64,000 nt of DNA from Bryopsis sp. KO-2023 (taxonomy: Eukaryota; Chlorophyta; Ulvophyceae; Bryopsidales; Bryopsidaceae). A program made the position numbers and the translations under genes. The stretch spans positions 3,968,001-4,032,000 of the forward strand of contig BSYQ01000011.1 of the NCBI GenBank assembly GCA_030272585.1, read 5' to 3'. The notes beneath the pieces are model-generated. The model was not told the DNA's origin. It did not search any database and saw only the letters and a list, made by a program, of their open reading frames with translations. Shown piece after piece: positions 32,359 to 45,300 of the stretch; position 1 is the first letter of the stretch; each line of letters starts with the position of its first letter.

Positions 32359-33852
32359 CTTGCAGTTTTCGCCTGCGACAAAACCAAAACTCGCACAAGC
32401 AGAAAAGGAAAATATAGGAGGGGGAAAAGGGTGCTGGACGCCCGAAACGGGGCCATTTTCGTCCAAATATAACGGTTGCACTTAACGCAGTCCAAAGCAG
32501 ATCTATCCAGAACCCCTTCGACAGCTTTGCACCATTCAGTGCAGCATGTTCACCAGACAGACCCACCTTGGAAACCTGGTGGCTCGAGGGCGGACAATCT
32601 CTCACAATCTCTCTTGCACCTTCTCGCCCTTCACTCTTCCCTTCGCGCCAGAAGTAATTCAGTCGACTCTGTCTGAGAGAAAGGTTCGTGGCACAATATG
32701 CAATGTTGATTTCTGTCAAGAGGGCGATGTCACACTTTCGGTCAGTCATCCGACCGGTGAAAGATTCACTCTCGGTTGGCTTGTTGGATTTTGATCCTCC
32801 ATTCGATTTTCAGTGCTGGTTGTTGACGTTCCACCATGAACCTTTCTGCCCATTTCGCAGCTCAGCCCATTTCCTTTAGGGCCACAATCTTCACTTGCTG
32901 GTTGGGGTTGCCAATTTGGCAGTTCATTTGCATCATCCATTTTCATTCTTGACAACCATTTTTCCTCCCCTCCTCAATGTCCCAATGGGGTTGAGGACAC
33001 CATTCAGGCAGGTTATCGGCCATTCTCCACATATCCACTTCACAACCCTCACTATTCAATCCCGTAAACCTTGTCTAAAATCCAATTCTATGTCAAATAT
33101 AAACTGTGACTTCCATTGATGCATCTTCTTTTCATCTTGTTTCCCAATTGAACATTCTGAGCAGAGGCTATAGCAAATGTTCAACACATTCACAACGAAT
33201 GCACCCGAAAAGAAAGAGTCCACCCCTGATTTGATCAAACAAAAAAACCTAAAAGATATCCATACGTGCGTGTGGCAGGAGAAACATGATGCCGAATTTA
33301 GCTGTGTTTTTAGTTGTGCGTCCCAGCAATACAACAAACGGTAGCATTTTTCTGTGACGATTCCACAAAATTGAGAGTGGCATTTCAAAAAGCCAAGTGG
33401 TAAAAAAAAACCCACTCAAATGCAGAGAAAAATCTCTAGCACTTGGCCCCATTCTCTCACTCACACACACACACAGGCTTTTGCTTCATTGAGCATTTGC
33501 AACAGTGGTGGGCACTACTCCTTTTTCGAAGTTTCATCCAGAGATGGGAAAGTTGGGGAGGGAGTCGTTGGGTTGGATCAAGGCTTGATGTCGTCTAGGC
33601 TAGTAGGATTTTACAAACTCTTTGGACAAATGGGAAAACCATGCGTATAGAACTGGCCATTACCTTTTACACTTGAAAAATGCAGAAAGCATTTCAGATT
33701 CTCCAAACACCAATAATTACAGTTAGGTAAAAAGAGTGCTTCTCCAGATGGCACCAGTGATTTGTGTTGTAAAGTAAAACCACTTGGGCTTTTCACTAGT
33801 GAAAACACAAACACCATGCAGAATTTCTCCTTTCCTGGATGTAGTTTCATAT
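32359..33852. other. Spacer between zinc-finger gene and duplication copy 2
   Basis: It holds the inverted hydroxylase-3'UTR fragment at about 33178-33290 and possible 5' exons of the zinc-finger gene. Minus-strand frames at 32746-32955 and 33611-33850 have non-repetitive composition but no recognisable domain. Confidence 0.4.
33178..33290. repeat. Inverted copy of prolyl hydroxylase 3'UTR
   Basis: Reverse complement of 22364-22472 with few differences, for example GATATCCATACGTGCGTGTGG here against CCACATGCACGCATGGATATC there. The flanks differ, so only the UTR fragment was copied or retained. Confidence 0.8.
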
Positions 33853-36300
33853 GTCCATCAACGATCCCAGAAATGCATCGAAATAAAAATCAGCGCATGT
33901 ATATGAAATAGATAGGAACCCCCCCAAAAAATAAAAAACCTCTCCCCTTCTTCTTTCCCCACCTTCATGTTTTCCTTTGATCTTGGTTTCTCACTCTTAT
34001 CTGTGATTTTCTCACTCTTTTGTACGTTTTCGAATATCAAGTTTTATTAGCATGGTGCCGAAAAAATTGGCTATTCTAAGCCAAATTCAGTTTGTAGCTC
34101 GACTTGGTTTCCAAAATTGCAGAGAAAAGAACATCCATCTGCTACACCAAATGTTCTCAACGAGAATATAATCCAAATATTCCCAGGGAAGTATTTATCA
34201 GAGGGCAAAATACAACAAGCGTGGCTGCTAATATCCACAGAAAACCCCAAACAGAAGTGCAAAGCCAGTCCTTTACAGCCCAATACATGAAACAAAAATA
34301 TGTCAAGATCAGCTGGACGTTTTCGATACCTGGTTCCATAAACTGGAACTCACTCCCTCCTCTCTAATGAAGCCATTGTTTATTTTTTTTGTTTTTCTTG
34401 TTTTGTTTTGTTTTGTTTTTTTTGTTTGTTTTTTTTTTGTGTCATTTTGATGAAGGGGCAGGATGGAGCCTTGCTTGAAACACTCTATCAAATCCAACTC
34501 CCGATATCGATCCAGCCATAATAATTGAACCAAAATCTAGTAGGTCAACTAGGCCTCAACCCTGAACCCAAGAAATCCACCAAAAACCCCAAAACCAACA
34601 CCCGATTGATTGTCAAGAGTAAAGATCGTTATGTCGATCTTTTTTGCTTGTGTCCGTGGAAATCATGTCACGATATTGAGGAAAAAAAAAAGTTGAAAAG
34701 AAATCGCTTCGCCGGCATGAATAAAATGCCATGCGAAAAACCCTGGTAAAAAAAAAAGAGAAAAGAAAAACCAGAAACAGAATCGACAATTTCAAGCTTG
34801 TTTCTTTTGGAGCTAGAAATTGATGTCAAATCCCCTCGCAGGTAGGAGAAAATTTGACTGCCACACACCTGTGGCGATCGCTAAAACAGTAAATCTAAAA
34901 AAATCCCTGATCTAAACTGAAAAGCTTGAAAACAGAGAAGATAATGATTTTCGAAAGAAAAAGATCAAAAAAACGTCACGCTTGCACATCCTCTGTTGAG
35001 TTTGGCGATTTGCTAATATAAAATTTGAGACAGTAAATTCGAATTCCTTTTTTCTGCGCAAAATCGATAGGTACCCTTGTTATGCAACCAACCCCCTTCC
35101 TTCCAATCCCCCCTCTCCTTAATGCTATTGCTGTCACCCTGCCCCTTTCTAAAAATAACCCCAACAACAACTGCAATTACATAAGCTGGTTCCTTGATCG
35201 GCATAAAATTAACTATTTGATACGGTCAGCATTCAAAGCATCTATTCCCAACGAATTGAATGTTTCTCATTCTCCTGGGAAGCCAGGAACAGTATCGATC
35301 GACTCTGCAAAATCAAGCACGCTGTCCGGTGCAAAATCCAACTCAGGTAGATCAAGTTCGACTTCCTCTGTGTCTGAAATCTCTGGGCCAAACCCAGAAA
35401 AGAACGAAGGTAGAGCAGGGGACTCCACAACTTCTGGTATGTCGGATACTCCAGGCTCCTCGCTTTCTTCCAGTCCGCCGCCACCAAAACTAGGAAGCTG
35501 CAAGGGAGGAAGATCGGGCACAAGGCTGGTTGGATCAGATAAATCAGGATCTGAGGTCAAACTGGCGGGGAAATCTGGCACAGAAGGCTCCTCGCTCTCC
35601 TCCAGTCCACCTCCTGAGAACGGAACCTGTAATGGGGCAAATTCTGGCACAAAGTCAATACCATCCTGTGGACTCGGATCGCCCACCCCACCAGGAATGT
35701 CTTGGACTGCTGGCTCCTCACTTCCCTCCAGACCACCACCCAAAACAGGAAGCTCTAATGGAGGTAGTTCTGGTACTTCAGGCTCCTCACTTCCCTCCAA
35801 ACCGGCACCCAAAAAGGGAATATCCAATGGAGGGAGATCAGGCACAAGCTCATCCGGATCAGCGAATTCTGGGTCAAAAGAAATGTCGACAGGAGTCCCA
35901 GCACCCCCTCCTTCTTCACCACCTCCAGTCTCATCTATGTCAGGGGGCTTTGGTACTGTAAGTTCTGGAAGATCTGGCTCAAAGTCCCCTTCATCAGCAA
36001 TTATTGGATCCACAGAGAATCCCGTTTCATCTATGCCAAGTGAGGACAAAAAGAAAGGTAGGTAAATTAACAGAAAAAAAAAATGCTATCCCATTACGTT
36101 TTCATGAATACGAAAACCTAAAACACACCTTCTGAAGGATTCAAAACATCATCATCTCCACCACTACTTTCACCAGACGACCCAAATTCTGTCGCCTGAA
36201 TGGCACTTGGCTTTTCCTCCACATCATCTCTGGCACCTGGACCACCATATTCTGTCTTTTCCCCACCCTCCGCATCCCGTTTTCCTGTTGCCTTCGGGTC
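33853..36300. repeat. Segmental duplication, copy 2
   Basis: Counterpart of 28298-30650. It contains the 3' flank, last exon and 98-bp intron of the giant repeat gene, and runs into the tandem array. It differs from copy 1 by 126 extra coding bases in the last exon, a short insertion near 35100-35118, and a micro-inversion near 33901-33937. Confidence 0.9.
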
Positions 36301-39300
36301 AGACTCCTGGCCAGGGGATGTTTGATCGGATTCTGGCTTCTCTTCTTCCCCATCCCTGGGTCCTGGACCACCCACATCCGTCGATACCACTCCCTTCGCA
36401 TCCTGTTTTCCCGCTTGAGTTTTTTCCCCATCAGAAGGGGTCTCAGATTCGGTGTCGAGAGAGCCAGCTCCGGTCGCCTTCAGATCAGACTGCTGGCTAG
36501 GGGGTGTCTGATCCACATCTTGATTCTCTCCTCCCCCATCCATGGCTTCTGGACCACCCACATCAATCTTTTCCTCTCCCACTGTTTTTCCCGATGGAGT
36601 TGCATCGCCATCACCTGGGGTTTGCGTATCGGTGCCAGGAGACCCAACTCCGGTCGCCTTCAGATCAGACTGCTGGCTAGGGGGTGTCTGATCCACACCT
36701 TGATTCTCTCCTCCCCCATCCATGGCTTCTGGACCACCCACATCAATCTTTTCCTCTCCCACTGTTTTTCCCGATGGAGTTGCATCGCCATCAGCTGGGG
36801 TTTGCGTATCGGTGCCAGGAGACCCAACTCCGGTCGCCTTCAGATCAGACTGCTGGCTAGGGGGTGTCTGATCCACACCTTGATTCTCTCCTCCCCCATC
36901 CATGGCTTCTGGACCACCCACATCAATCTTTTCCTCTCCCACTGTTTTTCCCGATGGAGTTGCATCGCCATCACCTGGGGTTTGCGAATCGGTGCCAGGA
37001 GATCCAACTCCGGTCGCCTTCAGATCAGACTGCTGGCCAGGGCGTGTTTGATCGGTACCAGGCTTCTCTTCTTTCCCATCCCTGGCTGCTGAACCACCCA
37101 CATCCGTCTTGTCCCCTCCCTCCTCATCCTGTTTTTCTGATGGAGTTTCTTCTCCTTCAGCGGGTGTTTCTGAATCGGTGTCCGGAGACGCAACCCCAAT
37201 CTTGTCCCCTCCCTCCTCATCCTGTTTTTCTGATGGAGTTTCTTCTCCTTCAGCGGGTGTTTCTGAATCGGTGTCCGGAGACGCAACCCCAATCTTGTCC
37301 CCTCCCTCCTCATCCTGTTTTTCTGATGGAGTTTCTTCTCCTTCAGCGGGAGTTTCTGAATCGGTGTCCGGAGACCCCACTCCAGTTGCCTTCAGATCAG
37401 ACTGTTGGCCAGGGCGTGTTTGATCGGTACCAGGCTTCTCTTCTTTCCCATCCCTGGCTGCTGAACCACCCACATCCGTCTTGTCCCCTCCCTCCTCATC
37501 TTGTTTTTCTGATGGAGTTTCTTCCCCTTCAGCGGGAGTTTCTGAATCGGTGTCCGGAGACCTCACTCCAGTTGCCTTCAGGTCAGACTCCTGGCCAGGG
37601 GATGTTTGATCGGATTCTGGCTTCTCTTCTTCCCTATCCCTGGGTCCTGGACCACCCACATCCGTCGATACCACTCCCTTCGCATCCTGTTTTCCCGCTT
37701 GAGTTTTTTCCCCATCAGAAGGGGTCTCAGATTCGGTGTCGAGAGAGCCAGCTCCGGTCGCCTTCAGATCAGACTGCTGGCTAGGGGGTGTCTGATCCAC
37801 ACCTTGATTCTCTCCTCCCCCATCCATGGCTTCTGGACCACCCACATCAATCTTTTCCTCTCCCACTGTTTTTCCCGATGGAGTTGCATCGCCATCAGCT
37901 GGGGTTTGCGAATCGGTGTCCGGCGACCCCACTCCAGTTGCCTTCAGATCAGACTGCTGGCCAGGGCGTGTTTGATCGGTACCAGGCTTCTCTTCTTTCC
38001 CATCCCTGGCTGCTGATCCACCCACATCCGTCTTGTCCCCTCCCTCCTCATCCTGTTTTTCTGTTGGAGTTTCTTCTCCTTCAGCGGGTGTTTCTGAATC
38101 GGTGTCCGGAGACCCCACTCCAGTTGCCTTCAGATCAGACTGTTGGCCAGGGCGTGTTTGATCGGTACCAGGCTTCTCTTCTTTCCCATCCCTGGCTGCT
38201 GAACCACCCACATCCGTCTTGTCCCCTCCCTCCTCATCCTGTTTTTCTGATGGAGTTTCTTCTCCTTCAGCGGGAGTTTCTGATCCGGTGTCCGAAGACC
38301 CAACCTCAATCTTGTCCCCTCCCTCCTCATCCTGTTTTTCTGATGGAGTTTCTTCTCCTTCAGCGGGAGTTTCTGAATCGGTGTCCGGCGACCCCACTCC
38401 AGTTGCCTTCAGATCAGACTGTTGGCCAGGGCGTGTTTGATCGGATTCTGGCTTCTCTTCTTCCCCATCCCTGGGTCCTGGACCACCCACATCCGTCGAT
38501 ACCACTCCCTTCGCATCCTGTTTTCCCGCTTGAGTTTTTTCCCCATCAGAAGGGGTCTCAGATTCGGTGTCGAGAGAGCCCAATCCGGTTGCCTTCAGAT
38601 CAGACTGCTGGCTAGGGGGTGTCTGATCCACATCTTGATTCTCTCCTCCCCCATCCATGGCTTCTGCACCACCCACATCAATCTTTTCCTCTCCCACTGT
38701 TTTTCCCGATGGAGTTGCATCGCCATCAGCTGGGGTTTGCGAATCGGTGTCCGGCGACCCCACTCCAGTAGCCTTCAGATCAGACTGTTGGCCAGGGCGT
38801 GTTTGATCGGTACCAGGCTTCTCTTCTTTCCCATCCCTGGCTGCTGAACCACCCACATCCGTCTTGTCCCCTCCCTCCTCATCCTGTTTTTCTGATGGAG
38901 TTTCTTCCCCTTCAGCGGGTGTTTCTGAATCGGTGTCCGGAGCCGCAACCCCAATCTTGTCCCCTCCCTCCTCATCCTGTTTTTCTGTTGGAGTTTCTTC
39001 TCCTTCAGCGGGTGTTTCTGAATCGGTGTCCGGAGACCCCACTCCAGTTGCCTTCAGGTCAGACTCCTGGCCAGGGGATGTTTGATCGGATTCTGGCTTC
39101 TCTTCTTCCCCATCCCTGGGTCCTGGACCACCCACATCCGTCGATACCACTCCCTTCGCATCCTGTTTTCCCGCTTGAGTTTTTTCCCCATCAGAAGGGG
39201 TCTCAGATTCGGTGTCGAGAGAGCCCAATCCGGTTGCCTTCAGATCAGACTGCTGGCTAGGGGGTGTCTGATCCACACCTTGATTCTCTCCTCCCCCATC

Positions 39301-42300
39301 CATGGCTTCTGGACCACCCACATCAATCTTTTCCTCTCCCACTGTTTTTCCCGATGGAGTTGCATCGCCATCAGCTGGGGTTTGCGAATCGGTGTCCGGC
39401 GACCCCACTCCAGTAGCCTTCAGATCAGACTGTTGGCCAGGGCGTGTTTGATCGGTACCAGGCTTCTCTTCTTTCCCATCCCTGGCTGCTGAACCACCCA
39501 CATCCGTCTTGTCCCCTCCCTCCTCATCTTGTTTTTCTGATGGAGTTTCTTCCCCTTCAGCGGGAGTTTCTGAATCGGTGTCCGGAGACCCCACTCCAGT
39601 TGCCTTCAGGTCAGACTCCTGGCCAGGGGATGTTTGATCGGATTCTGGCTTCTCTTCTTCCCCATCCCTGGGTCCTGGACCACCCACATCCGTCGATACC
39701 ACTCCCTTCGCATCCTGTTTTCCCGCTTGAGTTTTTTCCCCATCAGAAGGGGTCTCAGATTCGGTGTCGAGAGAGCCCAATCCGGTTGCCTTCAGGTCAG
39801 ACTCCTGGCCAGGGGATGTTTGATCGGATTCTGGCTTCTCTTCTTCCCCATCCCTGGGTCCTGGACCACCCACATCCGTCGATACCACTCCCTTCGCATC
39901 CTGATTTCCCGCTTGAGTTTTTTCCCCATCAGAAGGGGTCTCAGATTCGGTGTCGAGAGAGCCCAATCCGGTTGCCTTCAGGTCAGACTCCTGGCCAGGG
40001 GATGTTTGATCGGATTCTGGCTTCTCTTCTTCCCCATCCATGGCTTCTGGACCACCCACATCAATCTTTTCCTCTCCCACTGTTTTTCCCGATGGAGTTG
40101 CATCGCCATCAGCTGGGGTTTGCGAATCGGTGTCCGGCGACCCCACTCCAGTTGCCTTCAGATCAGACTGCTGGCCAGGGCGTGTTTGATCGGTACCAGG
40201 CTTCTCTTCTTTCCCATCCCTGGCTGCTGAACCACCCACATCCGTCTTGTCCCCTCCCTCCTCATCTTGTTTTTCTGATGGAGTTTCTTCCCCTTCAGCG
40301 GGAGTTTCTGAATCGGTGTCCGGAGACCTCACTCCAGTTGCCTTCAGGTCAGACTCCTGGCCAGGGGATGTTTGATCGGATTCTGGCTTCTCTTCTTCCC
40401 TATCCCTGGGTCCTGGACCACCCACATCCGTCGATACCACTCCCTTCGCATCCTGTTTTCCCGCTTGAGTTTTTTCCCCATCAGAAGGGGTCTCAGATTC
40501 GGTGTCGAGAGAGCCAGCTCCGGTCGCCTTCAGATCAGACTGCTGGCTAGGGGGTGTCTGATCCACACCTTGATTCTCTCCTCCCCCATCCATGGCTTCT
40601 GGACCACCCACATCAATCTTTTCCTCTCCCACTGTTTTTCCCGATGGAGTTGCATCGCCATCAGCTGGGGTTTGCGAATCGGTGTCCGGCGACCCCACTC
40701 CAGTTGCCTTCAGATCAGACTGCTGGCCAGGGCGTGTTTGATCGGTACCAGGCTTCTCTTCTTTCCCATCCCTGGCTGCTGATCCACCCACATCCGTCTT
40801 GTCCCCTCCCTCCTCATCCTGTTTTTCTGTTGGAGTTTCTTCTCCTTCAGCGGGTGTTTCTGAATCGGTGTCCGGAGACCCCACTCCAGTTGCCTTCAGA
40901 TCAGACTGTTGGCCAGGGCGTGTTTGATCGGTACCAGGCTTCTCTTCTTTCCCATCCCTGGCTGCTGAACCACCCACATCCGTCTTGTCCCCTCCCTCCT
41001 CATCCTGTTTTTCTGATGGAGTTTCTTCTCCTTCAGCGGGAGTTTCTGATCCGGTGTCCGAAGACCCAACCTCAATCTTGTCCCCTCCCTCCTCATCCTG
41101 TTTTTCTGATGGAGTTTCTTCTCCTTCAGCGGGAGTTTCTGAATCGGTGTCCGGCGACCCCACTCCAGTTGCCTTCAGATCAGACTGTTGGCCAGGGCGT
41201 GTTTGATCGGATTCTGGCTTCTCTTCTTCCCCATCCCTGGGTCCTGGACCACCCACATCCGTCGATACCACTCCCTTCGCATCCTGTTTTCCCGCTTGAG
41301 TTTTTTCCCCATCAGAAGGGGTCTCAGATTCGGTGTCGAGAGAGCCCAATCCGGTTGCCTTCAGATCAGACTGTTGGCCAGGGCGTGTTTGATCGGTACC
41401 AGGCTTCTCTTCTTTCCCATCCCTGGCTGCTGAACCACCCACATCCGTCTTGTCCCCTCCCTCCTCATCCTGTTTTTCTGATGGAGTTTCTTCCCCTTCA
41501 GCGGGTGTTTCTGAATCGGTGTCCGGAGCCGCAACCCCAATCTTGTCCCCTCCCTCCTCATCCTGTTTTTCTGTTGGAGTTTCTTCTCCTTCAGCGGGTG
41601 TTTCTGAATCGGTGTCCGGAGACCCCACTCCAGTTGCCTTCAGGTCAGACTCCTGGCCAGGGGATGTTTGATCGGATTCTGGCTTCTCTTCTTCCCCATC
41701 CCTGGGTCCTGGACCACCCACATCCGTCGATACCACTCCCTTCGCATCCTGTTTTCCCGCTTGAGTTTTTTCCCCATCAGAAGGGGTCTCAGATTCGGTG
41801 TCGAGAGAGCCAGCTCCGGTTGCCTTCAGATCAGACTGCTGGCTAGGGGGTGTCTGATCCACACCTTGATTCTCTCCTCCCCCATCCATGGCTTCTGGAC
41901 CACCCACATCAATCTTTTCCTCTCCCACTGTTTTTCCCGATGGAGTTGCATCGCCATCAGCTGGGGTTTGCGAATCGGTGTCCGGCGACCCCACTCCAGT
42001 TGCCTTCAGATCAGACTGCTGGCCAGGGCGTGTTTGATCGGTACCAGGCTTCTCTTCTTTCCCATCCCTGGCTGCTGATCCACCCACATCCGTCTTGTCC
42101 CCTCCCTCCTCATCCTGTTTTTCTGTTGGAGTTTCTTCTCCTTCAGCGGGTGTTTCTGAATCGGTGTCCGGAGACCCCACTCCAGTTGCCTTCAGGTCAG
42201 ACTCCTGGCCAGGGGATGTTTGATCGGATTCTGGCTTCTCTTCTTCCCCATCCCTGGGTCCTGGACCATCCACATCCGTCGATACCACTCCCTTCGCATC

Positions 42301-45300
42301 CTGTTTTCCCGCTTGAGTTTTTTCCCCATCAGAAGGGGTCTCAGATTCGGTGTCGAGAGAGCCCAATCCGGTTGCCTTCAGATCAGACTGCTGGCTAGGG
42401 GGTGTCTGATCCACACCTTGATTCTCTCCTCCCCCATCCATGGCTTCTGGACCACCCACATCAATCTTTTCCTCTCCCACTGTTTTTCCCGATGGAGTTG
42501 CATCGCCATCAGCTGGGGTTTGCGAATCGGTGTCCGGCGACCCCACTCCAGTTGCCTTCAGATCAGACTGTTGGCCAGGGCGTGTTTGATCGGTACCAGG
42601 CTTCTCTTCTTTCCCATCCCTGGCTGCTGAACCACCCACATCCGTCTTGTCCCCTCCCTCCTCATCCTGTTTTTCTGATGGAGTTTCTTCTCCTTCAGCG
42701 GGAGTTTCTGAATCGGTGTCCGGCGACCCCACTCCAGTTGCCTTCAGATCAGACTGTTGGCCAGGGCGTGTTTGATCGGATTCTGGCTTCTCTTCTTCCC
42801 CATCCCTGGGTCCTGGACCACCCACATCCGTCGATACCACTCCCTTCGCATCCTGATTTCCCGCTTGAGTTTTTTCCCCATCAGAAGGGGTCTCAGATTC
42901 GGTGTCGAGAGAGCCCAATCCGGTTGCCTTCAGGTCAGACTCCTGGCCAGGGGATGTTTGATCGGATTCTGGCTTCTCTTCTTCCCCATCCCTGGGTCCT
43001 GGACCACCCACATCCGTCGATACCACTCCCTTCGCATCCTGTTTTCCCGCTTGAGTTTTTTCCCCATCAGAAGGGGTCTCAGATTCGGTGTCGAGAGAGC
43101 CCAATCCGGTTGCCTTCAGGTCAGACTCCTGGCCAGGGGATGTTTGATCGGATTCTGGCTTCTCTTCTTCCCCATCCCTGGGTCCTGGACCACCCACATC
43201 CGTCGATACCACTCCCTTCGCATCCTGATTTCCCGCTTGAGTTTTTTCCCCATCAGAAGGGGTCTCAGATTTGGTGTCGAGAGAGCCCAATCCGGTTGCC
43301 TTCAGGTCAGACTCCTGGCCAGGGGATGTTTGATCGGATTCTGGCTTCTCTTCTTCCCCATCCCTGGGTCCTGGACCACCCACATCCGTCGATACCACTC
43401 CCTTCGCATCCTGTTTTCCCGCTTGAGTTTTTTCCCCATCAGAAGGGGTCTCAGATTCGGTGTCGAGAGAGCCCAATCCGGTTGCCTTCAGGTCAGACTC
43501 CTGGCCAGGGGATGTTTGATCGGATTCTGGCTTCTCTTCTTCCCCATCCCTGGGTCCTGGACCACCCACATCCGTCGATATCACTCCCTTCGCATCCTGT
43601 TTTCCCGCTTGAGTTTTTTCCCCATCAGAAGGGGTCTCAGATTCGGTGTCGAGAGAGCCAGCTCCGGTCGCCTTCAGATCAGACTGCTGGCTAGGGGGTG
43701 TCTGATCCACACCTTGATTCTCTCCTCCCCCATCCATGGCTTCTGGACCACCCACATCAATCTTTTCCTCTCCCACTGTTTTTCCCGATGGAGTTGCATC
43801 GCCATCAGCTGGGGTTTGCGAATCGGTGTCCGGCGACCCCACTCCAGTTGCCTTCAGATCAGACTGCTGGCCAGGGCGTGTTTGATCGGTACCAGGCTTC
43901 TCTTCTTTCCCATCCCTGGCTGCTGATCCACCCACATCCGTCTTGTCCCCTCCCTCCTCATCCTGTTTTTCTGTTGGAGTTTCTTCTCCTTCAGCGGGTG
44001 TTTCTGAATCGGTGTCCGGAGACCCCACTCCAGTTGCCTTCAGATCAGACTGTTGGCCAGGGCGTGTTTGATCGGTACCAGGCTTCTCTTCTTTCCCATC
44101 CCTGGCTGCTGAACCACCCACATCCGTCTTGTCCCCTCCCTCCTCATCCTGTTTTTCTGATGGAGTTTCTTCTCCTTCAGCGGGAGTTTCTGATCCGGTG
44201 TCCGAAGACCCAACCTCAATCTTGTCCCCTCCCTCCTCATCCTGTTTTTCTGATGGAGTTTCTTCTCCTTCAGCGGGAGTTTCTGAATCGGTGTCCGGCG
44301 ACCCCACTCCAGTTGCCTTCAGATCAGACTGTTGGCCAGGGCGTGTTTGATCGGATTCTGGCTTCTCTTCTTCCCCATCCCTGGGTCCTGGACCACCCAC
44401 ATCCGTCGATACCACTCCCTTCGCATCCTGTTTTCCCGCTTGAGTTTTTTCCCCATCAGAAGGGGTCTCAGATTCGGTGTCGAGAGAGCCCAATCCGGTT
44501 GCCTTCAGATCAGACTGCTGGCTAGGGGGTGTCTGATCCACATCTTGATTCTCTCCTCCCCCATCCATGGCTTCTGCACCACCCACATCAATCTTTTCCT
44601 CTCCCACTGTTTTTCCCGATGGAGTTGCATCGCCATCAGCTGGGGTTTGCGAATCGGTGTCCGGCGACCCCACTCCAGTAGCCTTCAGATCAGACTGTTG
44701 GCCAGGGCGTGTTTGATCGGTACCAGGCTTCTCTTCTTTCCCATCCCTGGCTGCTGAACCACCCACATCCGTCTTGTCCCCTCCCTCCTCATCCTGTTTT
44801 TCTGATGGAGTTTCTTCCCCTTCAGCGGGTGTTTCTGAATCGGTGTCCGGAGCCGCAACCCCAATCTTGTCCCCTCCCTCCTCATCCTGTTTTTCTGTTG
44901 GAGTTTCTTCTCCTTCAGCGGGTGTTTCTGAATCGGTGTCCGGAGACCCCACTCCAGTTGCCTTCAGGTCAGACTCCTGGCCAGGGGATGTTTGATCGGA
45001 TTCTGGCTTCTCTTCTTCCCCATCCCTGGGTCCTGGACCACCCACATCCGTCGATACCACTCCCTTCGCATCCTGTTTTCCCGCTTGAGTTTTTTCCCCA
45101 TCAGAAGGGGTCTCAGATTCGGTGTCGAGAGAGCCAGCTCCGGTTGCCTTCAGATCAGACTGCTGGCTAGGGGGTGTCTGATCCACACCTTGATTCTCTC
45201 CTCCCCCATCCATGGCTTCTGGACCACCCACATCAATCTTTTCCTCTCCCACTGTTTTTCCCGATGGAGTTGCATCGCCATCAGCTGGGGTTTGCGAATC

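Noticed and set aside
32372-32530. Minus-strand frame with CCTEWCK and CVKCNRYIW as an extra zinc-finger exon of the CDCA7-type gene
   Set aside because: No AG acceptor lies between the upstream in-frame stop and the cysteines, so it cannot be spliced in as read.
33611-33850. Minus-strand 79-codon frame with non-repetitive composition
   Set aside because: No domain, no clear splice sites and no phase-compatible neighbour.
35082-36065. Plus-strand frame of 327 codons rich in Ser/Gly/Pro
   Set aside because: It is the antisense of the giant gene's last exon and 3' flank; the minus frame has the conserved intron and stop shared with the paralog.
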